A DNA stretch of 64,000 bases from an uncultured Christensenella sp. (lineage in GTDB: Bacteria > Bacillota > Clostridia > Christensenellales > CAG-917): contig CAJTNO010000001.1 in the NCBI GenBank assembly GCA_910577815.1, forward strand, positions 511,008 through 575,007, in the 5' to 3' direction. Positions 8,161-16,356 of the stretch are shown here, piece by piece (within the stretch, counting starts at the first letter, position 1; every line of letters starts with the position of its first letter). Under the pieces are notes generated by a model that searched no databases, was not told the DNA's origin, and was given only the letters and a program-made list of their open reading frames with translations. The translations under genes and the position numbers were made by a program.

Positions 8161-8997
8161 ATGAAAGAAATCACCTTTAAAAGTATAGCGGACGCGGTAT
8201 GCGAGCTTACCCGCGCTTGCTCGGGGCTCACGGCTTCGTGCTCGAGCGCAATGCGCGCCGCGTATGACAAAGAGAGCAACGAAAACGCAAAATTCGCGCT
8301 TGAAATGCTTATGGAAAACGCGGAGGTAGCCAAAGACCGCGGACTTCCCGTGTGTCAGGATACGGGGATGGCGGTTGTTTTCGTGAAGCTCGGACAGGAC
8401 GTGCATATCAGCGGCGGACTTCTTACGGACGCTATAGACGAGGGCGTGCGCAGAGGCTATCGCGATAACGGCTACCGCGCGAGCGTACTCGACCCTATAA
8501 GCAGAGTGAATACGCGCGACAATACTCCTGCCGTTACGCACGTAACGGTAACCGAGGGCGATAAATTGCAGATAGCGTTTTTGCCCAAGGGCTTCGGAAG
8601 CGAAAATATGTCGCGGCTTTATATGCTTACTCCGTCGCAAGGAATTGACGGCGTAAAGGAGAGTATTATAAACGCCGTAAAGCTTGCGGGCTCCAATCCC
8701 TGTCCGCCTATTGTGGTCGGCGTGGGAATAGGAGGCACTGCCGAAAAGGCGATGCTGCTTGCCAAGGAACAGCTGTTAAGGGAAATAGGCGCGCCGAGCG
8801 AGAATAGCGCGCTTGCGGCGTTGGAGCAGGAACTGCTATTAAAAATCAACGCTTTGGGGATAGGCGCGCAGGGCTTCGGCGGCGATACCTCGGCGCTTGC
8901 GGTGCATATCGGCAAATATCCCACGCACATTTCCGCGCTTCCGGTTGCCGTAAATATACAGTGCAACGCTGTCCGGCTGTCAAGCGTTACGCTATAG
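8161..8997 (+). CDS. fumA: Class I fumarate hydratase, alpha subunit
   Basis: The 278-residue alpha subunit of the [4Fe-4S] fumarase/tartrate-dehydratase family hydrates fumarate to malate with the beta subunit. The three cluster cysteines are visible: Cys65 in LPVCQDTG, Cys181 in NPCPPIVVG and Cys268 in NIQCNAVR. The GVGIGGTAEKAM segment is also typical. It starts at the ATG at 8161; a TTG six bases upstream is less likely. The beta-subunit gene follows after nine bases. Two-gene oxygen-sensitive fumarases are usual in anaerobic clostridia. The divergent neighbour uses the product, malate. Confidence 0.93.
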   Translation: MKEITFKSIADAVCELTRACSGLTASCSSAMRAAYDKESNENAKFALEMLMENAEVAKDRGLPVCQDTGMAVVFVKLGQDVHISGGLLTDAIDEGVRRGYRDNGYRASVLDPISRVNTRDNTPAVTHVTVTEGDKLQIAFLPKGFGSENMSRLYMLTPSQGIDGVKESIINAVKLAGSNPCPPIVVGVGIGGTAEKAMLLAKEQLLREIGAPSENSALAALEQELLLKINALGIGAQGFGGDTSALAVHIGKYPTHISALPVAVNIQCNAVRLSSVTL

Positions 8998-9006
8998 AGG
9001 TGAGCT

Positions 9007-9534
9007 ATGGATTATATAAGACTGACCGCTCCGTTTGATAAAAGTGAGCTTGCAAAGCTAAAGGCGGGGGACAGAGTGCTTCTCGACGGAATTATTTACA
9101 CTGCGCGCGACGCCGGACATAAGCGGATGTACGACGCTGTTTTAAGCGGCGGCGAGCTGCCGATAGAGCTTAACGGACAGGCTATTTATTACGTGGGAGC
9201 CTGCTTCGATAAAAACGGCAAACCGATATCCGCAGGTCCTACCACCGCTATGCGAATGGACAAATACGCGCCCGTTTTATACGATAACGGAGTGGGCGCA
9301 AGCATAGGAAAGGGCGACCGCTCGCAAGCCGTTTACGACGCGATAATCAAAAACAAAGCGGTATATCTATGCGCTATAGGCGGCGCGGGAGCGACGTATG
9401 CGGATTGTATAAAAGGCTCGCGGCTTATAGCTTATTCCGAGCTCGGCACGGAGGCAATGTACCGTTTCGAGGTTAAGGATTTTCCGTTGATTGTAGCGAT
9501 AGATATCGACGGCAATACTATATTTAATAGATAA
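9007..9534 (+). CDS. fumB: Class I fumarate hydratase, beta subunit
   Basis: The 175-residue beta subunit of the same enzyme shows the family segments GDRVLLDGIIYTARDAGHKR, GPTTAMRMDKYAP, GASIGKGDR and AIGGAGATYADCIK. GAGGTGAGCT precedes the ATG. It pairs with the alpha subunit immediately upstream, and the operon ends at the hairpin at 9567-9603. Members of this family also act as L-tartrate dehydratases, but the divergent malic enzyme gene favours fumarase. Confidence 0.93.
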   Translation: MDYIRLTAPFDKSELAKLKAGDRVLLDGIIYTARDAGHKRMYDAVLSGGELPIELNGQAIYYVGACFDKNGKPISAGPTTAMRMDKYAPVLYDNGVGASIGKGDRSQAVYDAIIKNKAVYLCAIGGAGATYADCIKGSRLIAYSELGTEAMYRFEVKDFPLIVAIDIDGNTIFNR

Positions 9535-9566
9535 ATAGAAACTTTATAGAGCGTAATAAAGCAGAT

Positions 9567-9603
9567 AAACCCGCGATTTCGTAATTTATAAAATCGCGGG
9601 TTT
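9567..9603. terminator. Intrinsic terminator between convergent genes
   Basis: Thirteen-bp stem (9567-9579 with 9591-9603) followed by a T-rich tail. It separates the fumarase operon from the convergent riboflavin transporter gene and could work in both directions. Confidence 0.85.
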
Positions 9604-9627
9604 GGTTTAATATGTCTTGCAGAATAG

Positions 9628-10353
9628 TTAAAGCTTTATTTTAAGCTTAAATCTGAAGCCGTCCAGCTTAAGTGCGTACAGCGCAAGGTTTGCAATGGCA
9701 AGAGATATTGCTCCCTGCGCGAAGTCAAAGGGCAAGGCTACAAGCGCGGCGGACAGCGTCCCGTAAAACAGAGTCTGACACATAAAGTAGCCGAGCATCA
9801 TCACTGTTACGCTAAGCAGCGACGCAAGACAGGAGAATACAATTTTTAAAGCATATAATCTCTTGTTTTCTTTTTTATTTTGTTTGTCGGCGCTTGCGAT
9901 TTTTTTGTCATACCACTTGTTTATAAGCGTAAACAATATGCCCGCGAGCAAGCCCTCGACGGATTTTATTATCAGGGTAAAGACCATTGTTGCTGGATAT
10001 ACGGTCAGGTCGCCGAAAAATGCGCCCAGTCCTCCCGCAAGCATAGCGGATACGGGATTGAATAGCGCGGCGCAGATGAGAATAACCGAGTCGCCGAGAT
10101 TAAAATAAAACGCGTCGCTTGAGTAACCTATTATAGTGCCTACAAATACAAGCGCGGTCATTACAGAGGTGTAGGCTACTGTTTTGGTAGTCATTTTGCC
10201 TATGCGCTTGAGCTTGCGTTCGGAGACGGCTACAGTCGGGACAGCATTGCAGGCAGGGGTTTCAACGGTATCGATATTTAACGGATTAGTATCCGTATTT
10301 GTCGAGGCTTTTGCCTGCTCGGGCGCAGTTTGATTGACGTTTTTTTCTTCCAT
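9628..10353 (-). CDS. ribU: ECF transporter S component, riboflavin (RibU-like)
   Basis: The 241-residue membrane protein has about six hydrophobic segments after residue 52 and the ECF S-component style AALFNPVSAMLAGGLGAFFGDL. S components bind a vitamin and join a shared energy-coupling module encoded elsewhere. The FMN riboswitch directly upstream makes riboflavin the best substrate. The first 52 residues form an unusual polar, Thr/Asn-rich extension that typical S components lack. The ATG follows seven U residues of a hairpin whose 3' arm holds the only good ribosome binding site, so one hairpin may control both transcription and translation. Confidence 0.88.
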   Translation of the reverse strand: MEEKNVNQTAPEQAKASTNTDTNPLNIDTVETPACNAVPTVAVSERKLKRIGKMTTKTVAYTSVMTALVFVGTIIGYSSDAFYFNLGDSVILICAALFNPVSAMLAGGLGAFFGDLTVYPATMVFTLIIKSVEGLLAGILFTLINKWYDKKIASADKQNKKENKRLYALKIVFSCLASLLSVTVMMLGYFMCQTLFYGTLSAALVALPFDFAQGAISLAIANLALYALKLDGFRFKLKIKL

Positions 10354-10360
10354 AAAAAAA

Positions 10361-10379
10361 TCTCCGATTTAGGCGGAGA
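10361..10379 (-). terminator. Riboswitch expression platform: hairpin overlapping the ribosome binding site
   Basis: On the reverse strand a 6-bp stem (TCTCCG with CGGAGA, 7-base loop) is followed by seven T residues (10360-10354) and then directly by the ribU ATG. It has the form of an intrinsic terminator and its 3' arm is the Shine-Dalgarno sequence, so FMN could block elongation, initiation, or both. Confidence 0.75.
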
Positions 10380-10437
10380 AAGAAAGGACATATATACGCC
10401 AAAGCGTCCGCGGCGCGAACGTAAAGCGTATTATGTA

Positions 10438-10560
10438 AATTCCTTCCCAGTCTGACTTGACAGGCGGTTGCGGAATCTCACCGCATCGGCTGTTGGGGCT
10501 GTTGGACTCGTCCGCTAAGCGGCATTACCACCGGTTGGGTTTTACCCTATCCAAAGAATT
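10438..10560 (-). ncRNA. FMN riboswitch (RFN element)
   Basis: Read on the reverse strand, the order of conserved RFN blocks is complete: GGATAGGG, ACCGGTGGTAATGCC, a GAGTCC junction, GCGGTGAGATTCCGCAACCG, and GTCAGACTGGGAAGGA. AATTCCTT and AAAGAATT at the two ends form the closing P1 stem. FMN aptamers control riboflavin synthesis and uptake genes in Firmicutes. The gene downstream is an S component, so this should repress riboflavin uptake when FMN is plentiful. Confidence 0.93.
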
Positions 10561-10570
10561 TGATATAAAA

Positions 10571-10599
10571 AGTATATTCCGCATTTTTGATATAGTCAA
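10571..10599 (-). promoter_or_regulatory. Promoter of the FMN riboswitch-ribU transcript
   Basis: On the reverse strand TTGACT (10599-10594), 17 bases, TATACT (10576-10571), just upstream of the aptamer. Confidence 0.75.
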
Positions 10600-10629
10600 C
10601 AAATTTCATTTAATCCTTAAAATTATTTC

Positions 10630-10658
10630 TTGACAAATGAGATGTATAATTATAAACT
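10630..10658 (+). promoter_or_regulatory. Promoter of the aromatic operon leader
   Basis: TTGACA (10630-10635), 17 bases, TAAACT (10653-10658); TATAAA at 10651-10656 is an alternative -10 with 15-base spacing. Either places the transcript start at or very near the leader-peptide ATG at 10665. Confidence 0.65.
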
Positions 10659-10664
10659 ATTCCT

Positions 10665-10724
10665 ATGAATATGCAAAAAACATACATTTTCGCGTTTTAC
10701 TTTTATTACGGCTACGAAGCGTAG
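10665..10724 (+). CDS. Phe/Tyr-rich leader peptide of the aromatic operon attenuator
   Basis: A 19-codon frame encodes MNMQKTYIFAFYFYYGYEA followed by TAG. Eight of 19 residues are Phe or Tyr (three Phe, five Tyr), with seven of them between residues 9 and 17, and there is no Trp. This is the form of ribosome-sensing leader peptides such as those of pheA and pheST, and it lies upstream of a DAHP synthase operon making Phe and Tyr. No ribosome binding site is present; the ATG sits about six bases after the -10 box, so translation may be leaderless. A second in-frame ATG at 10671 is possible. Confidence 0.8.
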   Translation: MNMQKTYIFAFYFYYGYEA

Positions 10725-10727
10725 TTG

Positions 10728-10783
10728 CGTTTAGGTGTGCGGAAATAAACTCAGTACGGCACCCAAACGGTGTCCGTTTTTTT
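10728..10783 (+). promoter_or_regulatory. Transcription attenuator: alternative antiterminator and terminator hairpins
   Basis: The terminator pairs ACGGCACC (10756-10763) with GGTGTCCGT (10769-10777, one bulged T), followed by seven T residues. A competing antiterminator pairs 10728-10737 with 10760-10769 (ten positions, one A-C mismatch) and uses the terminator's 5' arm. A ribosome stalled on the Tyr/Phe codons would leave 10728-10737 free and allow read-through. One that reaches the TAG at 10722-10724 would cover it and allow termination. A small hairpin at 10712-10724 spans the end of the peptide frame. Pairings were found by eye. Confidence 0.75.
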
Positions 10784-10813
10784 ATAATCGTAAAAAGTTT
10801 ACCGTCTTTATCT

Positions 10814-10822
10814 TGATATAAT
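10814..10822 (+). promoter_or_regulatory. Possible second promoter downstream of the attenuator
   Basis: An extended -10 box, TGATATAAT, lies between the attenuator and aroF without a convincing -35 box. If active, it would give attenuator-independent basal transcription of the operon. Confidence 0.35.
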
Positions 10823-10896
10823 ACTCTATATGTATTATTATATACAAAATAAAGCGGGCTTAAATAAATCTACAGGGCTTGTCCCCAAAGGAAATT

Positions 10897-11910
10897 ATGA
10901 TTGTTGTAATCAAAAAGAATCAGGAGCAAAAGCAGGTTAAAAACCTTATCAACTGGGTTGAAGGCTTAGGACTTAAGGTGCATATGAGCGAGGGCGATAA
11001 CTCTACGGTTATCGGACTTGTAGGCGATACGTCAAAAGTAGATATCGACCTTATCCGCACGCTCGACATTGTAGAGAGCGTAACTCGCGTTCAGGAGCCA
11101 TATAAAAACGCAAACCGCAAATTTCATCCGGACGACACTGTAGTGGACGTAGGCGGACACAAATTCGGAGGCAGACATTTTCAGATTATTGCCGGTCCCT
11201 GCTCTATCGAGAGCGAAAAGCAGATAATAGAGGTGGCAACTGCGGTTAAAAATGCGGGCGCGACGTTGCTGCGCGGCGGAGCGTTTAAGCCGCGTACCTC
11301 TCCGTATTCGTTTCAGGGAATGGGCGTAAACGGACTCAGCCTGCTTAAGAAAGCCAAGGCGGAAACGGGTATGCCCATAGTCACCGAGATTATGAGTGAG
11401 GAGCATATCGACGATTTCGAGGGCGTGGACGTGTTGCAGGTAGGCGCGAGAAATATGCAGAACTTCGATTTACTCAAGCGTCTCGGCAGGCTGAAAACTC
11501 CTATTTTGCTTAAGCGCGGTATAGCGGCTACCATAGAGGAGTGGCTGATGAGCGCCGAGTACATTATGTCCGAGGGCAACCCCAACGTAATACTTTGCGA
11601 GCGCGGAATAAGAACCTACGAAACCTATACGCGCAATACGCTTGACCTGTCCGCAATTCCCGTACTCAGGGAGCGCACACATCTTCCTGTCATAGTGGAC
11701 CCGTCGCACGCCTTGGGCATTTCCCGATTTGTAAAGCCTATGAGTCTTGCCTCAGTGGGAGCGGGCGCGGACGGACTTATGATAGAGGTGCATAACGACC
11801 CTGCGCACGCGCTTTGCGACGGCGCGCAATCTCTTAGACCGGAGCAATTTAAGGACGTGGTGGATTCCTTAAGAGGAATGCTTCCGTCGGTTGACAAGGA
11901 GCTTGACTGA
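10897..11910 (+). CDS. aroF: 3-deoxy-7-phosphoheptulonate (DAHP) synthase, type I-beta with N-terminal regulatory domain
   Basis: The enzyme condenses phosphoenolpyruvate and erythrose 4-phosphate in the first step of the shikimate pathway. Residues 1-70 form the ferredoxin-like regulatory domain found in Thermotoga maritima DAHP synthase, where Phe and Tyr inhibit. The catalytic barrel shows IAGPCSIES, LRGGAFKPRTSPYSFQG, LLKRG and DPSHA. The 337-residue start at 10897 is chosen because AAAGGA lies upstream. It is the first structural gene after the Phe/Tyr attenuator, so feedback inhibition and attenuation would respond to the same amino acids. Its stop overlaps the tyrA start (TGATG). Confidence 0.95.
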   Translation: MIVVIKKNQEQKQVKNLINWVEGLGLKVHMSEGDNSTVIGLVGDTSKVDIDLIRTLDIVESVTRVQEPYKNANRKFHPDDTVVDVGGHKFGGRHFQIIAGPCSIESEKQIIEVATAVKNAGATLLRGGAFKPRTSPYSFQGMGVNGLSLLKKAKAETGMPIVTEIMSEEHIDDFEGVDVLQVGARNMQNFDLLKRLGRLKTPILLKRGIAATIEEWLMSAEYIMSEGNPNVILCERGIRTYETYTRNTLDLSAIPVLRERTHLPVIVDPSHALGISRFVKPMSLASVGAGADGLMIEVHNDPAHALCDGAQSLRPEQFKDVVDSLRGMLPSVDKELD

Positions 11911-12776
11911 TGAAGATTGCAATCGTCGGCTTGGGGCTTATCGGCGCGTCTTTGGGCAGAGCTATTATCAAGTACACGTCACACGAGGTGTACGGGCTTG
12001 ACACGGACGAAAGCGTACTGAAAAAAGCCGATGGGCTTAAAGCGCATTCGCGCGCTTTGAGTGCTGATGATTATAAGAGTGTGGACCTTGTGCTTTTTGC
12101 ACTCAATCCCGACGTTGCGATATCGGAGATGAACCGTATATGTCCGTTGCTTAAGGACGGTGCGGCGGTTGCGGACACCTGCGGAAACAAACGCGTTATC
12201 TGTACGGAAATGGAACGCTTGAAAAAGCAGTATCCGAGCCTGAAATTTATAGGAACGCATCCTATGGCAGGGCGCGAGTTCAGCGGTATAGATTACTCGG
12301 ATGCAGACCTGTTTAAGGGCGCATATTTTATACTTGTGCCAATCGGGGAAGACAGTCCCGTGGATTTATTATCAAGGCTTAGCTTAGATATCGGAGCAGG
12401 CGGAGTGGAAATCTGCTCGGCGGACAGACACGACGAAATGATAGCCTATACCTCTCAGCTTGCGCACGTTGTATCGAGCTGTTATGTGCGCGACGCACAT
12501 TCGGCACGGCACGCGGGATATTCCGCGGGGAGCTTTGCGGATTTGACAAGAGTTGCAAGGCTGAATCCCGAAATGTGGACGGAGCTGTTTTTTCAGAATA
12601 AGGATAATTTACTCTCAAGCATCGAGGGAATGCAAAACAGGCTCGAGGAGATGCGTATAGCTTTAAAAAGCGATGACGAGCGTGGGCTTGCCGAGCTGTT
12701 GCGGCAGGGTACAGCCTGTAAGGAACGCGCGGATTTGGCGTTAAAGGAGAAAAAGAATGAGCGAAATTCGCGTTAA
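11910..12776 (+). CDS. tyrA: Prephenate dehydrogenase
   Basis: TyrA oxidises prephenate to 4-hydroxyphenylpyruvate for tyrosine synthesis. The 288-residue protein starts with the NAD(P) motif GLGLIGASLGRAI, and shows GTHPMAGRE with the substrate-binding histidine, and a helical C-terminal dimer domain containing SQLAHVVSS. It lacks a C-terminal ACT domain, so Tyr control would come from aroF and the attenuator. The start overlaps the aroF stop by one base, and the last 20 bases overlap aroB, consistent with coupled translation. Confidence 0.94.
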   Translation: MKIAIVGLGLIGASLGRAIIKYTSHEVYGLDTDESVLKKADGLKAHSRALSADDYKSVDLVLFALNPDVAISEMNRICPLLKDGAAVADTCGNKRVICTEMERLKKQYPSLKFIGTHPMAGREFSGIDYSDADLFKGAYFILVPIGEDSPVDLLSRLSLDIGAGGVEICSADRHDEMIAYTSQLAHVVSSCYVRDAHSARHAGYSAGSFADLTRVARLNPEMWTELFFQNKDNLLSSIEGMQNRLEEMRIALKSDDERGLAELLRQGTACKERADLALKEKKNERNSR

Positions 12777-13803
12777 CGTCGGTGCGCCGTACAGCATTTT
12801 TACGGAAAGCGGCTTGCTGGACAGGCTTGGAAAAGAAATAAAAAAGGTAACGGGCGCACATAAGGTGCTTGTTGTGACGGATACGAACGTAGAAAAACTA
12901 TATCTTTCGCGCGCAGTGGAAGCGATTGCCTGCGAAGGCTATGACGTTTATACATTCGTATTTGAAGCGGGCGAACGCTCAAAAACCGCAAAAACTTATC
13001 TCGATATAATATCGGCATTGGGCGAGCGCGGCTTTAAGCGTACTGACGCTGTAGTTGCGCTCGGCGGCGGAGTTGTCGGCGACATTGCGGGCTTTGCCGC
13101 GGCTACCTATATGCGCGGAATTGACGTCATACAGGTTCCCACAACCTTGCTTGCAATGATAGACAGCTCTATCGGAGGCAAGACGGGCGTGGATTTGCCA
13201 TTCGGTAAAAATCTGCTCGGCGCGTTTCATCAGCCTAAGCTTGTGGCGGCGGATATATCTTTGCTGTCCACATTGCCCGAGCGCGAGTGGATAAACGGCA
13301 TAGGCGAGGGTATAAAATACGCCTGCCTTGACGGCGGAAGAATAGCGCGCATAATGTCGGACGGCTTGAACGGTGAAAATATTTGCGAGTTTGTAACACT
13401 GTGCGCGGCATATAAAGCGGATATAGTAGCGCGCGACGAAAAGGAAGGCGGATTGCGCAGATTGCTTAATCTCGGACATACAGTAGGACACGCGATAGAA
13501 AAGCAGAGCGATTTTGCCATAGCGCACGGCTTGGCGGTAGCATACGGTATCGGTGTTATGTTGAGAGCGGCGTATGAGAGCGGAGAATTGCCGCGCAGTG
13601 ATTTTGAATTTATAAGCGCAATGCTTGAAAAGGCGGGGGTTTTCGAGTTGCCGGAAATAACGGATGAAATAATTGCCGCTGTCGCTATGGACAAGAAGGC
13701 AGAGGGCAAGGACGAAATATCCGCGGTTAAGATAGCGGCGGTAGGTAAATGCGAGGTCTGTAAAATGACGCTTGCACAGTTTGAAAAATATATTCGACTA
13801 TAA
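12757..13803 (+). CDS. aroB: 3-dehydroquinate synthase
   Basis: AroB converts DAHP to 3-dehydroquinate using NAD+ and a divalent metal. The 348-residue protein has the expected GGGVVGDIAGFAAATYMRG nucleotide-binding segment, the QVPTTLLAMIDSSIGGKTG motif, and metal-site residues in GEGIKYA, NLGHTVGHAIE and AHGLAVAYG. The start at 12757 lies within tyrA behind AAAGGAGAAAAAGA. A 64-base gap to aroA follows without a clear terminator. Confidence 0.96.
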   Translation: MSEIRVNVGAPYSIFTESGLLDRLGKEIKKVTGAHKVLVVTDTNVEKLYLSRAVEAIACEGYDVYTFVFEAGERSKTAKTYLDIISALGERGFKRTDAVVALGGGVVGDIAGFAAATYMRGIDVIQVPTTLLAMIDSSIGGKTGVDLPFGKNLLGAFHQPKLVAADISLLSTLPEREWINGIGEGIKYACLDGGRIARIMSDGLNGENICEFVTLCAAYKADIVARDEKEGGLRRLLNLGHTVGHAIEKQSDFAIAHGLAVAYGIGVMLRAAYESGELPRSDFEFISAMLEKAGVFELPEITDEIIAAVAMDKKAEGKDEISAVKIAAVGKCEVCKMTLAQFEKYIRL

Positions 13804-13867
13804 AAGCTTTATTACGCAAATAAATAGTTTAACCGTTTGATTTGTGTCGATAAAGGCGGGATTTTAA

Positions 13868-15106
13868 ATGGATGTAGCTTTAAGTAAATCCGAAATAACA
13901 GGAGAGGTCATAATCCCTCCGTCAAAATCGGCGGCGCACAGAAAAATGATTTGCGCCGCGCTTTCGGGGTGCCCTTTAAGGATAGAGGGCGGTAAGGATA
14001 TGGAAGCTACGTCCCGTTGTCTTAACGCGCTCAAGCCGTTTATAAACAGATTTTTAGGCTTGTCCGAGGTCGATGAAGCTATAGATGTTCCCGTTTTGAA
14101 CGCGGGAGAGAGCGGCTCGACGTTAAGATTTTTATTGCCAGTTGCGTGCGCGCTCGGCGCGGAGTGCGTTTTTGACGGCGAGGGCAGATTGAAGGACAGA
14201 CCGCTTGGCGGACTTATCGACGCGCTTACGGCTCGCGGCGCTGTTATAGAGCGTTCGGGGGATGGCTCGCTTAAGGTGGGCGGAAAACTGACCGCGGGAG
14301 AATTTGTAATAGACGGCGGAGTAAGCTCGCAGTATATCACGGGCTTGCTCTTTGCATTGCCATTGCTTGACGGCGACAGCGTGATAAAAGTCAACGGCAG
14401 GCTTGTTTCCGAAAATTATGTGCATATTACCTTGGGCGTTTTACGCGACTATGGGATTGAAATATCCGACACGGATTGCGGCTACTGCGTAAAAGGCAAT
14501 CAAAGTTACAAAAAGCTTCACTGCGACGTGGTAGAGGGCGATTGGTCGTCTGCGGGATTTATGCTTGCGCTTGGAGCTTTGACGGGAAACGTAAGACTTA
14601 AGGGCTTAAACGCAAGGTCGCTTCAGGGCGATAAGATTGTTGTCGAGCTGCTTAAAAAAGCGGGCGCTGATATTGCGGAGTGCGAAGGCGACTATATAGC
14701 TAAAAAATCCGAGCTTACCGCAATCGAGTTTGACGCGCAAAACTGTCCCGACGCGGTGCCGATAATGGCGACTGCGCTGTCGTTTGCGCGCGGAGCGTCA
14801 CGCATTTATCACGTGGACAGACTGCGCGACAAGGAGAGCGACAGGCTTAGCGCGGTGCGCGAAATGCTGTCCGCTTTCGGGATTAAGACCGAATATCATA
14901 ATGACACGCTCGCCGTGTACGGCGGAGAGCATAAACCCTGCGAGGTGTGGGGCTATAACGACCACAGAATGGCAATGAGCGCAATGGTTTGCGCGCTTGC
15001 GACGGACGGCGAGAGTACCGTGCGCTCGGTAGAGTGCATAGCAAAATCCTATCCAACCTTTTTAGAGGACGTCGAGCGGATAGGGGCTAAGGTAAGGCGA
15101 CTGTAG
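13868..15106 (+). CDS. aroA: 3-phosphoshikimate 1-carboxyvinyltransferase (EPSP synthase)
   Basis: AroA transfers the enolpyruvyl group from PEP to shikimate 3-phosphate. The 412-residue protein has the N-terminal PPSKSAAHR motif, GESGSTLRFLLP, the DRPLGGLIDAL segment, SSQYITGLLFALPL, DKESDRLSAV and NDHRMAMS. It is slightly shorter than the usual 420-440 residues. The residue after LNAGESGSTLRF lies in the glyphosate-contact region, but class I or II assignment would need an alignment. GGCGGG lies upstream of the ATG. It is within the aromatic operon. Confidence 0.95.
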   Translation: MDVALSKSEITGEVIIPPSKSAAHRKMICAALSGCPLRIEGGKDMEATSRCLNALKPFINRFLGLSEVDEAIDVPVLNAGESGSTLRFLLPVACALGAECVFDGEGRLKDRPLGGLIDALTARGAVIERSGDGSLKVGGKLTAGEFVIDGGVSSQYITGLLFALPLLDGDSVIKVNGRLVSENYVHITLGVLRDYGIEISDTDCGYCVKGNQSYKKLHCDVVEGDWSSAGFMLALGALTGNVRLKGLNARSLQGDKIVVELLKKAGADIAECEGDYIAKKSELTAIEFDAQNCPDAVPIMATALSFARGASRIYHVDRLRDKESDRLSAVREMLSAFGIKTEYHNDTLAVYGGEHKPCEVWGYNDHRMAMSAMVCALATDGESTVRSVECIAKSYPTFLEDVERIGAKVRRL

Positions 15107-15150
15107 CTTGGCGGAATTTGCCGAACTGTATTAAAAGATAAGAGGATAAA

Positions 15151-16281
15151 ATGCGTTCTAATTTTGAAAAGCTTAAGATTGAAATATACGGCGAATCTCA
15201 CGCGCCTGAAATAGGCGTTAGATTAGGCGGCGTTCTTGACGGCTGCGAGCTTAGCTTGCGTTGCGTGGATAATTTGCTTGAGCGCAGAAAAAGCCGCGGC
15301 GAGCTGTGGGCTACTCCGAGAAAGGAGGAGGACGCTCCGCAGATAGTTTCGGGACTCAGGAAATGCGGAAGCACATACGTGACCGACGGTGAAATAGAGG
15401 TTAAAATAGTAAACGGCAACTTTCGTCCCGACGATTACAGAAATGCCGTGACGGTACCGCGTCCCTCGCACGCAGACTATGCCGCATATGCCAAGGACGG
15501 CAGGATTTCAAGCGGCGGAGGCAGGTTTTCGGGCAGAATGACCGCGCCGCTGTGTATAGCCGGCGGCATAGCGCAGGAGCTTCTCGAGAGTGCGGGTATA
15601 CGGGTGTGCGCGTATATATCGGAGATTGCGGGAGTCAAGGGCGGGAGCTACAAGGACGATGATAAGCTTGCGCTTTCGGGAATTGACGGCGAATGCGAAA
15701 AGAGATTGAAGGCTTCTGTCTTTCCGCTTTTGGACGAAAGCGTAAAACAAGAAATGCAGGATAAAATCCGACTCGCCGCGGCGGACGGCGACAGCGTAGG
15801 CGGCGTTATAGAATGTGCGGTTACAGGCATAGAAGCGGGATTGATAGGCGACGCGCTGTTTGAGGGCTTGGAGAGTAAAATAGCCTATTCGTTATTTGCG
15901 GTCCCTGCGGTAAAGGGAGTGGAATTCGGCGGCGGCTTCGGGCTTTGCGATATGCGTGGAAGCGCGGCTAACGACGGATATACGGTAAAGGACGGCAGAA
16001 TTGTTACGCTAAGCAACCGTAGCGGCGGTATCAACGGCGGCATATCCAACGGAATGCCCCTGCTTATGCGCGTTGCGATTAAGCCGACGCCGTCAATAGC
16101 CTCGGCGCAAAGGTCGGTAGACCTTGTAACAATGACCGGGCAGGAGCTTAAAATCAAGGGCAGACACGACGCGTGTATAGTTCCGCGCGCGGTTCCCTGC
16201 GTGGAAGCCGCGGTGTCGCTCGCGCTTCTCGACGAGCTGCTTAAGCTGAGAGAGGGAATACAGCTTTATAACAATAAATAA
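15151..16281 (+). CDS. aroC: Chorismate synthase, divergent
   Basis: AroC eliminates phosphate from EPSP to form chorismate using reduced FMN. The 376-residue protein aligns along the family: YGESHAPEIGV near the start (usually GESHG), PRPSHADY (usually RPGHADY) with the second catalytic histidine, GGRFSGRMTAP (usually GGRSSARET), and GRHDACIVPRAVP near the end. The key histidines remain although several neighbouring residues differ, so it is an active but divergent subgroup member. AAGAGGAT lies upstream of the ATG. Its place between aroA and pheA fits the pathway order. Confidence 0.9.
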   Translation: MRSNFEKLKIEIYGESHAPEIGVRLGGVLDGCELSLRCVDNLLERRKSRGELWATPRKEEDAPQIVSGLRKCGSTYVTDGEIEVKIVNGNFRPDDYRNAVTVPRPSHADYAAYAKDGRISSGGGRFSGRMTAPLCIAGGIAQELLESAGIRVCAYISEIAGVKGGSYKDDDKLALSGIDGECEKRLKASVFPLLDESVKQEMQDKIRLAAADGDSVGGVIECAVTGIEAGLIGDALFEGLESKIAYSLFAVPAVKGVEFGGGFGLCDMRGSAANDGYTVKDGRIVTLSNRSGGINGGISNGMPLLMRVAIKPTPSIASAQRSVDLVTMTGQELKIKGRHDACIVPRAVPCVEAAVSLALLDELLKLREGIQLYNNK

Positions 16282-16356
16282 GGTTAAAATTTGCAAATCA
16301 TACTCATTAAGTATTGATTTTGCGATAAAATAAAAACAAAGTGCGGAGAAAACAAT

